Translations under genes and position numbers: made by a program
Notes under the pieces: generated by a model
What the model saw: the letters and a program-made list of their open reading frames with translations, nothing else
The model's database searches: none
What the model was told of the DNA's origin: nothing
In this document: positions 18,120 through 27,297 of the stretch, piece after piece
Position numbering within the stretch: position 1 is the first letter of the stretch
How the letters are laid out: each line of letters starts with the position of its first letter
Origin: an uncultured Bacteroides sp.
GTDB lineage: Bacteria > Bacteroidota > Bacteroidia > Bacteroidales > Bacteroidaceae
Assembly (NCBI GenBank): GCA_944322345.1
Contig: CALUOO010000001.1
Coordinates: forward strand, 248,001-312,000
Direction of reading: 5' to 3'
DNA length: 64,000 nucleotides

Positions 18120-20807
18120 TTATTGTTTAATAATGCGTTTAATGAAACGGAACAATTCGCCAATCCACAAAACCAGCGAAGAGGTTCCAATAATGGCAAC
18201 CCATGTCTGCCAATCGAGAGGCGTGGTACGGAAGACTGACCCTCCAAACTGTACGATGAGGAACTGACCAACCAGAATTGCCAGAACAATAAACTCCATT
18301 CCATACGATTTGGAAATGCCCTTAAAAGCCGATTGTGTGGTTCCAAACACACGTGCATTAAAGAGATTCCAGAATTGCAACATAACGAAGAATGTAAAGA
18401 AAATGGTCAGGTTTCGCACATCCATTCCCTGCGGAGTATGATCAAAATAATAAATCATTCCAAGCAACAGAATGAGGAATGCTGATCCTACGCCAAGAAT
18501 GTTATATTTCATGGAAGGAGTGATGATGAAATCTGTACTCTTACGTGGTTTTTCCTTCATTACGCTCTCACTGGGAGGTATAGAGGCTAGTGCCAAAGCA
18601 GCAAAAGTGTCCATAATCAAATTCACCCAAAGCATTTGAGTTACGGTAAGCGGAAGTTCTGTACCTATAATAGAACCCAGCAACACGATAAGCATTGCCA
18701 CAAAGTTAATGGTAAGCTGAAATACAATGAAACGCTGTATATTCTTATAAAGCGAACGCCCCCACATGACAGCCGTACCGATACTGTTGAACGAATCGTC
18801 GAGCAATGTAATATCGCTGGCCTCTTTCGCTACCGAAGTACCTGTACCCATCGACAATCCCACTTGTGCATGATTCAGTGCAGGGGCATCGTTTGTTCCA
18901 TCACCAGTTACGGCTACAACTGCTCCTTTTTGTTGAAGCAACTGCACCAGCCGCTGTTTGTCGGTAGGTCGTGCACGCGACATAATTTTAATATCCATCA
19001 CACGTTCCAATGCATCTTCATCGGTCAATGCAGCAAACTCTACACCGGTAATTCTGTTACGTTCTGTGTCCTTATCCGGATTCCACAAACCTATCTGACG
19101 GGCAATTTCAGTAGCAGTACCCGGAGTATCACCGGTCACAATCTTAACATCAACACCTGCCGACTGGCATTTTGCAACTGCAGCGGGTACATCCGGACGG
19201 ATAGGATCGGAAATTGCCACAATACCCAAGAAGTACAGATCGTTGGAAGACACAAGTGCCGTACAATCATTCGGAGCATTCTCGTCTACAATCTTGAATG
19301 CAAATCCTAGAGTACGCATTGCCATATTCTGATAGTTCAACAGCTGTTTTTCTACCGTCGATCGATACTCTACAGTATCTATTCTGTGCCCTTCCAAAAC
19401 CACTTCCTTACACTTGTTAAGCACAATTTCAGGAGCACCTTTTACATAGAGAACTTTTTTCCCGACAATGGGCGAATCAACAAGTGTAGCCATAAACTTT
19501 CGCTCGGTAGAGAAGGTCAACTGATCGAGCACCTGTGCATTTTCACGGAGTTGCAAATAATTACGATTCTGTTTGCTAAGCCACAACAGTAAAGCTACTT
19601 CGGTAGGATTACCAACACCTTTGGGTTTCTCTCCTTCAGTTGTCTCTTCAAGGAAAGCTGTTGAGTTTGCACTGATTCCTTCTGCTATCAGGCTGCTTAT
19701 ATCGTCATTTCCCAATTGTTTGCTGTCTTTCAGACCATAGAAATTTGGCTCGTACACCTGCATCAGATTTTGTGTCAATGTACCTGTCTTGTCCGTGCAA
19801 ATCACCGTAATGGCACCCATCGTTTCGCAAGCATGCATTTTGCGTACCAAATTATTGGTAGAAAGCATACGGCGCATGTTCAAGGCCAGACTCAGCGTGA
19901 CACTCATGGGCAATCCTTCTGGAACTGCCACAACAATCAGCGTAACTGCCATCATAAACAATTCCAACGTATCGCGCAATACCGGGAACCACGCTTCCCA
20001 ACTATGAAGTGTAGCAAAGTCATAATATAACACTACGTCCTTGATAAAGAAAATCAGAAAAGCCAGACCCGAAACAGTAAATCCGATCTTACCAATCAAA
20101 TTAGCAAGTTTAGTCAGCTGAATATTCAGCGGAGTAGGTTCCAAGTTCTGTTCTGTACTTTGACGGGCTACTTTACCTATTTCTGTGGCATCTCCCACAT
20201 GAAGCACTCTCATTGTTCCATGTCCGTCTACAACAGTTGTTCCCCTCATTACCATGTTAGAAGCATACGTCGCTTCTTTATCAAAATCCGCCTCAACGGT
20301 CGTTTTATTGATTACTGGTTCTCCTGTCAGGTTGGACTCATTGATTTGCAACGAGATAGCTTCCAACAGCTCTCCGTCGGCAGGCACTTCCTCTCCGGTT
20401 TCTAAAATGACGATATCGCCTACAACCACTTCTTTACGGGGAATTTCCTGCACATGACCATTACGGATTACCTTAACCAAGGTCTCTTCATTGACTGCAT
20501 TCAGCAAATCAAACTTCTTATTCGCATCATACTCAAAGAAAAAGCCGATACCGGTAGCCAACAAAATGGCGGCAATAATACCAATAGTTTCGGCATATTC
20601 ATTTTCTATAATAGAAATAACTAATGAAAAAAATGCAGCCACCAGCAATACTCTGACAACCGGATCTTCAAACTTTTCAAGATAAAGTTTCCACAGAGAA
20701 GGGCGTTTGGGAGGTGTCAGCAAATTGACACCGTATTGTTCACGACTTTTTATGACTTCCGCATCAGAAAGTCCCAAATGATAGTAATCTTCTTTTTTAG
20801 TACTCAT
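18120..20807 (-). CDS. Calcium-translocating P-type ATPase (PMCA/SERCA-like, P2 type)
   Basis: About 895 residues. N-terminal cation-ATPase domain, actuator with NLTGEPV, TM4 motif VVAVPEGLPMSV, phosphorylation site CTDKTGTLTQN (Asp about 340), KGAPEIVL in the nucleotide domain, and TGDGTNDAPALNHAQVGLSMG at the hinge, then six C-terminal membrane helices including VNLIMDTFAALALAS. PEGLP plus the C-terminal helices place it with Ca2+ pumps of the PMCA type, exporting Ca2+ from the cytoplasm. The first ATG is at 20819, but a -7 box at 20837-20844 leaves almost no leader for it, so MSTKKED at 20807 is preferred. It heads the operon with HAD, ribF and CPBP. Confidence 0.92.
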   Translation of the reverse strand: MSTKKEDYYHLGLSDAEVIKSREQYGVNLLTPPKRPSLWKLYLEKFEDPVVRVLLVAAFFSLVISIIENEYAETIGIIAAILLATGIGFFFEYDANKKFDLLNAVNEETLVKVIRNGHVQEIPRKEVVVGDIVILETGEEVPADGELLEAISLQINESNLTGEPVINKTTVEADFDKEATYASNMVMRGTTVVDGHGTMRVLHVGDATEIGKVARQSTEQNLEPTPLNIQLTKLANLIGKIGFTVSGLAFLIFFIKDVVLYYDFATLHSWEAWFPVLRDTLELFMMAVTLIVVAVPEGLPMSVTLSLALNMRRMLSTNNLVRKMHACETMGAITVICTDKTGTLTQNLMQVYEPNFYGLKDSKQLGNDDISSLIAEGISANSTAFLEETTEGEKPKGVGNPTEVALLLWLSKQNRNYLQLRENAQVLDQLTFSTERKFMATLVDSPIVGKKVLYVKGAPEIVLNKCKEVVLEGHRIDTVEYRSTVEKQLLNYQNMAMRTLGFAFKIVDENAPNDCTALVSSNDLYFLGIVAISDPIRPDVPAAVAKCQSAGVDVKIVTGDTPGTATEIARQIGLWNPDKDTERNRITGVEFAALTDEDALERVMDIKIMSRARPTDKQRLVQLLQQKGAVVAVTGDGTNDAPALNHAQVGLSMGTGTSVAKEASDITLLDDSFNSIGTAVMWGRSLYKNIQRFIVFQLTINFVAMLIVLLGSIIGTELPLTVTQMLWVNLIMDTFAALALASIPPSESVMKEKPRKSTDFIITPSMKYNILGVGSAFLILLLGMIYYFDHTPQGMDVRNLTIFFTFFVMLQFWNLFNARVFGTTQSAFKGISKSYGMEFIVLAILVGQFLIVQFGGSVFRTTPLDWQTWVAIIGTSSLVLWIGELFRFIKRIIKQ

Positions 20808-20836
20808 GTAGTTTACCATGTGTTTAGTTATGTTCG

Positions 20837-20844
20837 CAAAAATA
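20837..20844 (-). promoter_or_regulatory. -7 element of the Ca-ATPase operon
   Basis: Minus-strand TATTTTTG fits TAnnTTTG; it lies 17 bp from the first ATG and 29 bp from the second, favouring the second as start. The -33 box is weak. Confidence 0.45.
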
Positions 20845-21000
20845 CAATAATAAAATGGTGAGAAAATGATTAATTAATTTTTTTTATGAAGTCACATGTC
20901 AAACTTGCTTACCTATATAAAGGACAAATTATCTTACATTAAGCCAATATTAATAAACCATTCATTATCAATCATTTGCAGATTGTCTATTTATCATTTG

Positions 21001-21088
21001 TCAGATAACCTTTCCCAACGTGTCAGCTAACCTTTCCCAATATATTGGATAACCTTTGCCAACACGTCAGCTAACCTTTCCCAACAAA
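21001..21088. repeat. Array A: four 22-bp units of the TAACCTTT family
   Basis: Units at 21001-21022, 21023-21044, 21045-21066 and 21067-21088. All share TAACCTTT at positions 6-13; flanking arms vary (TCAG..CCAA, TTGG..CCAA). The fourth unit is identical over all 22 bases to the fourth unit of array B at 42815. A weaker 22-bp periodicity (ATCATTTG at 20971 and 20993) extends upstream. Confidence 0.9.
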
Positions 21089-21199
21089 CGAGACAAGAAT
21101 AGCTCTATTTTCTTCCCTGCGCGTGCCTTTTGCTGAACAATTGGACACCAGTTTTGTTTTTAAAGTAAAATAGTATTAATCTGAGAAAAAGAACAAATT

Positions 21200-21364
21200 A
21201 TGAAAAAGTACATTTGCACAGTCTGTGAATACATTTATGATCCGGTATTAGGAGATCCGGAAAGTGGTATAGAGCCGGGTACTGCATTTGAAGATATTCC
21301 CGACGATTGGGTATGTCCTCTCTGTGGTGTAGGAAAAGATGATTTTGAGCCTTACGAAGAATAA
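21200..21364 (+). CDS. Rubredoxin
   Basis: 54 residues, full rubredoxin length. The two iron-binding knuckles are CTVC (Cys6, Cys9) in [12 protein letters not shown] and CPLC (Cys39, Cys42) in [16 protein letters not shown] single Fe(SCys)4 centre carries one electron at low potential; in strict anaerobes rubredoxins feed peroxide or superoxide reductases and other redox enzymes. It stands alone, with no rubrerythrin or flavodiiron gene adjacent, and is followed by a bidirectional terminator at 21433. Confidence 0.97.
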   Translation: MKKYICTVCEYIYDPVLGDPESGIEPGTAFEDIPDDWVCPLCGVGKDDFEPYEE

Positions 21365-21432
21365 CAATAAATGTGTGTCAGAAAGCCGTTCCCAAACATC
21401 ATTTCAGATGTTTAAACACCAAAGGAACAAAA

Positions 21433-21480
21433 AAGATGGCTGTTTACATTAAAGCGTAAAACAGCCATCTTCTATTTTTA
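21433..21480. terminator. Bidirectional terminator between rubredoxin and Na/Pi cotransporter genes
   Basis: A 13-bp perfect stem (AAGATGGCTGTTT at 21433-21445 with 21459-21471), 13-nt loop, T-rich on both strands. Confidence 0.8.
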
Positions 21481-21498
21481 GTCTGATTCAAGTTAAAA

Positions 21499-23196
21499 TC
21501 AAGCACCTTTTTTCTCTCTCACATCACTGCTTGCTTCAATCACATTAACCACATAGTCGCCCAACTTTTCACATTCAGCAATTATGTCCATATAGTAGAC
21601 TCCCATCTGGTAATTGTATTCCTTGTTATTAACATCAAGAATATTCTGATTCTTCAGCTGATTGCGATAATTGTTAATTTCATTCTCCAGATTGAATGAT
21701 TTATTTACATCAATATTCTGATGTTCCGTTTTCTCTACTACTACAATCATCTGGGAAATCGCATCGTTCGTCAGCTTCATCATACAGTGAATATGTTCGT
21801 ACTGTTTTTCCGTAAATTCCTGATTCGTCTGACGCTTACGGCTGATGGTACGTGCCAGATTATAGCAACTGTCGCCAATGCTTTCTATTTCTGTCACCTC
21901 ACGCAGCATGGCACGTATCTGCAACTTACTTTCCGAGCTCAGACGTCCTTCTGACACCTGATTCAGATAGTTGGCAATCTCCAATTCCATGTTATCACTG
22001 ATATTCTCATATTTTTCAATCCGGCTGAACAGTTTGTTGAAATCGTCATCCTTATCTGTATGCAACAGGTCCTGCACCATACCAAACATCCGGTGAGTAC
22101 GTTCGGCAAACAAATGAATTTCCTTACGTGCCTGAAGGATAGACAATTCTGCAGTAGAAAGCATACCTCCTGTGATGAAGCGCAGACGTGGTTCTTCGTC
22201 TTCTTCCTTTGGCCGGATCAGTGCACATACAGTACGCTCAATAAACTTGACTCCCCATATCAGTACACACACATTACATATATTAAATACCGAATGGAAT
22301 GCAGAAAGTTTATAAGACATATCCACTTCCGGATTATTGGAATGGAAGAAAGTATCGACAATCCAAGTTACAAATTCAATAAAAGGATGGAAAATAACCA
22401 ATACCCAAATCACTCCAAAGACATTAAATACAAAGTGTGCCAATGCAGCCCGTTTAGCCTGCGTATTAGCCGTAAGTGCCGCCAGATTTGCAGTAATGGT
22501 AGTTCCAATATTTTCACCGAGCACAAGTGCAGCTCCCAGCTCAAGGCTAATCCAGCCATTAGCACACATAATCAGCGTAATAGCCATTGTAGCAGCAGAG
22601 GCCTGCACAATCATTGTCAGCACCGTTCCAATAAAAAGGAACAGCAGAACCGAAAAGAAACCCATGTCGGTATAGTTCTGCACAAAAGCCAACATGTCGG
22701 GATTGGCATTCAGGTCGGGAGCATTAGCCTTCAGATAAGCCAGCCCCATGAAAAGGAAAGAAAAACCAAAAATAAACTCACCTACTGATTTACGATGGCT
22801 CTTACCAGAAAAGATAAGAGGTAAAGCAATGGCTAGCAACGGCAATGCAAAAGCGGACATGTCTACTTTAAAGCCGAAAATAGAGATGATCCATGCCGTG
22901 ACCGTCGTTCCGATATTGGCTCCCATAATCACACTGATGGATTCTGCAAGTGTCAGCAGACCGGCATTCACAAAGCTGACCACCATGACCGTTGTTGCTG
23001 AAGAGGATTGAATAAGTGCTGTTATTAACACTCCTGTTAATACTCCGGTCACCCGATTGGTTGTCATAGCAGTCAGGATACTGCGCAACCTATCACCTGC
23101 AACCTTTTGTAAGCCCTCGCTCATTATTTTCATTCCATACAAAAAGAGCCCTAATGAGCCAATGAGCTTTAAAAAATCATAAAAAGAATATTCCAT
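21499..23196 (-). CDS. Na+/phosphate cotransporter family protein with PhoU-like C-terminus
   Basis: 565 residues. The N-terminal 350 residues contain paired Na/Pi-cotransporter repeats: GLFLYGMKIMSEGLQ, ALIQSSSATTVMVVSFVNAG and GANIGTTVTAW, and again VQASAATMAITLIM and LGENIGTTITANLAAL. The duplicated QSSS-type and GxNIGTT motifs are diagnostic. The last 200 residues are helical and PhoU-like (SRIEKYENISDNMELEIANYL, ESIGDSCYNLARTI). It probably imports phosphate with sodium across the inner membrane, with the PhoU-like part regulating. Monocistronic; no pho operon nearby. Confidence 0.93.
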   Translation of the reverse strand: MEYSFYDFLKLIGSLGLFLYGMKIMSEGLQKVAGDRLRSILTAMTTNRVTGVLTGVLITALIQSSSATTVMVVSFVNAGLLTLAESISVIMGANIGTTVTAWIISIFGFKVDMSAFALPLLAIALPLIFSGKSHRKSVGEFIFGFSFLFMGLAYLKANAPDLNANPDMLAFVQNYTDMGFFSVLLFLFIGTVLTMIVQASAATMAITLIMCANGWISLELGAALVLGENIGTTITANLAALTANTQAKRAALAHFVFNVFGVIWVLVIFHPFIEFVTWIVDTFFHSNNPEVDMSYKLSAFHSVFNICNVCVLIWGVKFIERTVCALIRPKEEDEEPRLRFITGGMLSTAELSILQARKEIHLFAERTHRMFGMVQDLLHTDKDDDFNKLFSRIEKYENISDNMELEIANYLNQVSEGRLSSESKLQIRAMLREVTEIESIGDSCYNLARTISRKRQTNQEFTEKQYEHIHCMMKLTNDAISQMIVVVEKTEHQNIDVNKSFNLENEINNYRNQLKNQNILDVNNKEYNYQMGVYYMDIIAECEKLGDYVVNVIEASSDVREKKGA

Positions 23197-23284
23197 TCCC
23201 GATAATTTAATGGTTGTTTGTTCGCTATCTGATTATATCATGTATATTTAATCCCGTATATATCACTTTCTAAAACGAATAGCA

Positions 23285-24958
23285 ATGGAACAGATGTTAC
23301 AAATATGTTGCAAAAATAATAATATTTATAAAGACTTCCCTATTGGAAGCTCACTTTTGGATATTTATTACGGTTTTAATCTTAATTTTCCTTATCAAGT
23401 AGTCAGTGCCAAAGTCAATAACCGTTCCGAAGGGCTCACCTTCAGAGTCTATAACAATAAAGATATCGAGTTCCTAGACATACGTGATCAGTCTGGAATG
23501 CGCACCTATGTACGATCATTATGCTTTGTTTTATTCAAAGCTGTAAGAGAACTGTTTCCCGACGGAAAGCTATATGTAGAACATCCCGTTTCCAAAGGAT
23601 ACTTCTGTAACCTGCGTATTGGCCGCCCCATCGAACTGGACGACGTAGTACGCATCAAACGCAGAATGAAAGAGATTGTAGAAGAAGACATTCCTTTTCA
23701 ACGGATAGAATGCCATACAACCGAAGCTGTGAGAGTATTCAGCGAGCAAGGAATGAACGACAAAGTAAAGCTGCTCGAAACATCCGGCTCACTCTATACC
23801 TATTATTATAGATTAGGCGACACTGTAGACTATTATTATGGCAATCTTCTTCCCAGTACCGGATATCTGAAGTTATTCGACATCGTGAAATACTACGATG
23901 GGTTGCTTCTACGTATTCCCAGTAAAGACAACCCAGATGTGCTAGAAGATGTTGTGAAACAAGAAAAAATGCTTGACGTATTTACAGAATACCTTAATTG
24001 GAGCCACATCATGCGCCTTAGCAATGTGGGCGATTTCAACATGGCATGTGAGGAAGGACATGCCACCGATCTGATCAACGTGGCAGAAGCACTGCAAGAG
24101 AAAAAAATTGCCCAGATTGCAGATACCATCTTTCATAAAGGAGAAGCCGGCGAGAAAATAAAGCTTGTTTTGATTTCCGGACCATCATCGTCAGGAAAAA
24201 CGACTTTCAGCAAACGTCTTTCCATACAACTAATGACCAATGGGCTGAAACCATATCCCATCTCACTGGACAATTATTTTGTGGACAGAGAAGACACACC
24301 ATTGGACGAGAATGGTAATTACGACTATGAATCTCTCTATGCGCTCGATCTGGAACTGTTCAACCAACAGCTACAGGCTCTGCTGAGAGGAGAAGAAGTA
24401 GAACTTCCACGCTTCAACTTCACCATAGGGAAAAAAGAATATAAAGGAGACAAACTGAAAATAGAAGAAAACACCATACTTATCCTAGAGGGAATACATG
24501 CACTGAATCCGGAACTGACTCCACACATCCCCGACAATAAGAAGTTCAAGATCTACGTATCGGCTCTGACAACAATTTCGCTAGACGACCACAATTGGAT
24601 TCCGACTACAGACAACCGGTTGTTGCGCCGCATTATCCGCGATTTCAATTACCGTGGATACTCGGCACGTGAAACCATCTCACGTTGGCCCAGCGTACGG
24701 GCAGGTGAAGAAAAATGGATATTCCCTTATCAGGAGAATGCAGACATCATGTTCAATTCCGCACTTATATTCGAGCTTGCCGTGCTGCGCATGCATGCAG
24801 AACCAATCTTAATGGGAGTGCCACGCAACTGTCCTGAATATGCAGAAGCCTACCGGCTGCTGAAATTCATAAAATACTTTACTCCCGTACAAGACAAAGA
24901 GATTCCTCCCACTTCGTTATTGAGAGAGTTTCTTGGAGGAAGTAGTTTCAAATACTAA
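23285..24958 (+). CDS. Nucleoside kinase (uridine kinase-like P-loop domain with ThrRS-like N-terminal region)
   Basis: 557 residues. The N-terminal 270 residues resemble the TGS/second-additional-domain region of threonyl-tRNA synthetase (for example AVRELFPDGKLYVEHPVSKG). The C-terminal half is a phosphoribulokinase/uridine-kinase domain with the P-loop GPSSSGKTTFSK (about 292-303), the substrate region DNYFVDREDTP, ILEGIHALNPEL, and DNRLLRRIIRDFNYRG. This fused architecture is common in Bacteroidetes and Firmicutes and is annotated as nucleoside kinase; the exact nucleoside is unknown. Cytoplasmic. The GH43-like gene follows after 74 bp. Confidence 0.92.
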   Translation: MEQMLQICCKNNNIYKDFPIGSSLLDIYYGFNLNFPYQVVSAKVNNRSEGLTFRVYNNKDIEFLDIRDQSGMRTYVRSLCFVLFKAVRELFPDGKLYVEHPVSKGYFCNLRIGRPIELDDVVRIKRRMKEIVEEDIPFQRIECHTTEAVRVFSEQGMNDKVKLLETSGSLYTYYYRLGDTVDYYYGNLLPSTGYLKLFDIVKYYDGLLLRIPSKDNPDVLEDVVKQEKMLDVFTEYLNWSHIMRLSNVGDFNMACEEGHATDLINVAEALQEKKIAQIADTIFHKGEAGEKIKLVLISGPSSSGKTTFSKRLSIQLMTNGLKPYPISLDNYFVDREDTPLDENGNYDYESLYALDLELFNQQLQALLRGEEVELPRFNFTIGKKEYKGDKLKIEENTILILEGIHALNPELTPHIPDNKKFKIYVSALTTISLDDHNWIPTTDNRLLRRIIRDFNYRGYSARETISRWPSVRAGEEKWIFPYQENADIMFNSALIFELAVLRMHAEPILMGVPRNCPEYAEAYRLLKFIKYFTPVQDKEIPPTSLLREFLGGSSFKY

Positions 24959-25032
24959 CAGATCATAATTAACCGGAGAGCTGTCAGACAATAAAGTCCT
25001 GAAAATTCATAAACTATAAAACATAATATAAA

Positions 25033-26034
25033 ATGAAACACGTATCATTGCTTCTACTATTTGCGCTTGCCGCATGTATCAATGTATTCTCACAAAACGT
25101 TCCGGCACCTCTGTATAGAGATCCTATTACCGACGGAGCTGCAGACCCATGTTTAGTCTATAACCCATTTGAAAAGGCATGGTGGATGCTATATACACAG
25201 CGCCGTGCCAACTCCGAAACAGCCGATGTAGCCTACTGCTATGGAAATGAGATTGCCATTGCCTATTCGGAAGACAACGGACGTACATGGCGTTACAGAG
25301 GTACACTGGATCTGGAGTTCGAAAGAGGGAAAAACACATTTTGGGCACCGGATGTAGTCTTACAAGACAGCGTCTACCACATGTTTGTATCCTATATCCG
25401 TGGAGTAAGCAATCATTGGGGAGGAACATCTACCATGATGCACTACACCAGTAAGAATCTGTGGGACTGGAAATGCGAAGGACCTGCCGTATTGCCCAAA
25501 GACAACATCATAGATGCCACACTTATCAAAAAAGAGGACGGCAGTTGGCGCATGTGGTATAAATGGGACAGTAAGTCGTTGTTTGCCGACAGTAAAGACC
25601 TTTTCCATTGGGAAGGGAATGACATACCTGCCGTAAGCGACCGTCCCCACGAAGGAGCCAAAGCCTTCCGTTTTAAAGGATACTATTGGCTGATCACCGA
25701 CGAATGGCAAGGGATGGCTGTATACCGTTCCAACGACTTGCAGAAATGGGAACGGCAAGAGAAACGCATACTTGATACACCCTCAAGAAGACAAGACGAT
25801 TATCCCAGCGGATCTCACGGAGATGTAGTGGTAACAGGAGATAAAGCTTATATTTTCTACTTTACACATCCCGGACGACGCTTTCATACAAAAGATTTCA
25901 TGGATGAAAACGGCAACATTCCTTATGAATACAGACGTTCGTCCATACAGGCAGCCGAGCTGGAGGTTACAGACGGGCAATTGACTGTCAAAGACCGAGA
26001 CCAGCCATTCACTATGTACCTACCTAACAAATGA
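25033..26034 (+). CDS. Exported five-bladed beta-propeller glycoside hydrolase (GH43/GH117-like)
   Basis: 333 residues with an N-terminal export signal; LAAC at residues 12-15 could be a lipobox. Propeller features: DPITDGAADPCLVYN, with an Asp early as in GH43-type enzymes, FWAPDVVLQDSVYHMFVSY, IIDATLIKKEDGSWRMWYKW and HEGAKAFRFKGYYWLITDEW (candidate acid Glu). The fold class is clear; the family is not. Clan GH-F enzymes act on arabinose, xylose or galactose linkages. It ends 18 bp before a bidirectional terminator. Confidence 0.8.
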   Translation: MKHVSLLLLFALAACINVFSQNVPAPLYRDPITDGAADPCLVYNPFEKAWWMLYTQRRANSETADVAYCYGNEIAIAYSEDNGRTWRYRGTLDLEFERGKNTFWAPDVVLQDSVYHMFVSYIRGVSNHWGGTSTMMHYTSKNLWDWKCEGPAVLPKDNIIDATLIKKEDGSWRMWYKWDSKSLFADSKDLFHWEGNDIPAVSDRPHEGAKAFRFKGYYWLITDEWQGMAVYRSNDLQKWERQEKRILDTPSRRQDDYPSGSHGDVVVTGDKAYIFYFTHPGRRFHTKDFMDENGNIPYEYRRSSIQAAELEVTDGQLTVKDRDQPFTMYLPNK

Positions 26035-26052
26035 CAGATATATATACTAAAA

Positions 26053-26095
26053 AACAGTAGAGGCGGTGAGAATAATGTCCACCGCCTCTGCTGTT
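26053..26095. terminator. Bidirectional terminator between convergent genes
   Basis: 16-bp stem with one G-U pair (AACAGTAGAGGCGGTG at 26053-26068 with 26080-26095), 11-nt loop; T-run on the minus side. Confidence 0.8.
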
Positions 26096-26103
26096 CTTCT
26101 ATC

Positions 26104-27276
26104 TTACCTCAGCCATGTAGCCCGTTTCCACAGATACTCCATAGGGCCATGAGCATGTCTGTTCATCCACCAGCGGCAGAAAGCGAACTGCGCCACAAAG
26201 ATCAGGATTCCGGTCAGAAAACTTGCCGTCACACCCAGATCATCGTGCAGGGCAAAGCCCCAGTTGTAAAACAACATGGAACCGATGATACTCTGTGTGA
26301 TATAGTTGGTCAGACTCATACGACCATAGGGAATAATCAGGTTCAATCTGCGCTGCCAGTTTGTCCGGTAATAAGCGTTCAGCACGGCCGACACCAGCAG
26401 AAGCATGAAAGCAAACTTATAGAGCGAAGAGACAATCAGCATCAACGGCATACGGATAGAGGTATTTTCTATAAAGTCTGGAATCATCCCGCCTATTCCA
26501 TATAGAGGGAAGAAAGCGAGTAACGAGCCAAACAGCACCTTATTCCAAAACTTCAAGTTCTCACGCAAGAACAATCCCCGTCTGCCTATCAGATAACCAA
26601 ACAGGAAGAGAGCAGCCGTCTGAAATACCCGTGCATTATCCCAAGCCCAAGCAAGGCTTGCCAATTGCCCTTCCCACAGGTTGGCTCGCAGTGTCTGCCA
26701 GAAATCTCCATGACTTTGTGCCTCGAATGTCGCAGCCCAAAAACTGCCTGTCGGTAAAGAAGGAGTCACAAAAGTAGGATCGAGCGAAGCACGCAGTACA
26801 TAATAAAGGGGAACCGGTTGTATCAGCAATACGCATGCCAGCAGCAATAACCATTTGTCTTTCCATCGACACACCAACGGCAGAATAAATCCTACCAAAG
26901 AATAGAGCACCAGCACCTCGGCTGTAAAGAAAGCTGCATTCAGATTACCAATCAGGAACAACAGTACCAGCCTCCAGCAGAAGCGCAAGCGGAAATCATG
27001 ACCGCGCAAACGCTGGTTATCATACTGTATAAAGAAGCTGAAACCGAAAAGTAACGCAAATACCGCATACGCTTTTCCTCCGAACATAAAGAATAGTCCA
27101 TCCCACACGGCACGATCGGAAAAGGCAAGCCATGCACTGCAGTCTGCCCCATCAGGAAAGGAGTAAAAATTGAAATGCTCAATCGAATGTAACAGGATAA
27201 TTCCCATCACTGCCAGCCCACGAAGCACATCGGCTACGTCTACCCGGGCATGTTTTTCTGCAAGTTGTCTCACCAT
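26104..27276 (-). CDS. DUF418 (YeiB-like) membrane protein
   Basis: 390 residues with about eight to ten hydrophobic segments. The start, VDVADVLRGLAVMGIILLHSI, is the typical acyltransferase-3/DUF418 N-terminus. The C-terminal DUF418 region includes GRMSLTNYITQSIIGSMLFYNWGF and CRWWMNRHAHGPMEYLWKRATW, both strongly characteristic. The molecular role of the family is unknown; the N-terminal similarity suggests membrane acyl transfer. It starts 21 bp after the pepP stop and is probably co-transcribed with it. Confidence 0.9.
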   Translation of the reverse strand: MVRQLAEKHARVDVADVLRGLAVMGIILLHSIEHFNFYSFPDGADCSAWLAFSDRAVWDGLFFMFGGKAYAVFALLFGFSFFIQYDNQRLRGHDFRLRFCWRLVLLFLIGNLNAAFFTAEVLVLYSLVGFILPLVCRWKDKWLLLLACVLLIQPVPLYYVLRASLDPTFVTPSLPTGSFWAATFEAQSHGDFWQTLRANLWEGQLASLAWAWDNARVFQTAALFLFGYLIGRRGLFLRENLKFWNKVLFGSLLAFFPLYGIGGMIPDFIENTSIRMPLMLIVSSLYKFAFMLLLVSAVLNAYYRTNWQRRLNLIIPYGRMSLTNYITQSIIGSMLFYNWGFALHDDLGVTASFLTGILIFVAQFAFCRWWMNRHAHGPMEYLWKRATWLR

Positions 27277-27297
27277 CTGTCAGCCGGATAATATATT

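Larger units (their letters stand above)
20820..21199. other. Divergent intergenic region between the Ca-ATPase and rubredoxin genes
   Basis: Holds the ATPase -7 box and repeat array A (21001-21088). No open frame of note. The rubredoxin promoter is not clear: a TTTG lies at 21153-21156 but no good TAnnTTTG follows. Confidence 0.6.

Noticed and set aside
18636-19310. 224-codon plus-strand open frame
   Set aside because: Antisense to the Ca-ATPase, whose motifs on the other strand are unmistakable.
22060-22788. 242-codon plus-strand open frame
   Set aside because: Antisense to the Na/Pi cotransporter; no domain signature.
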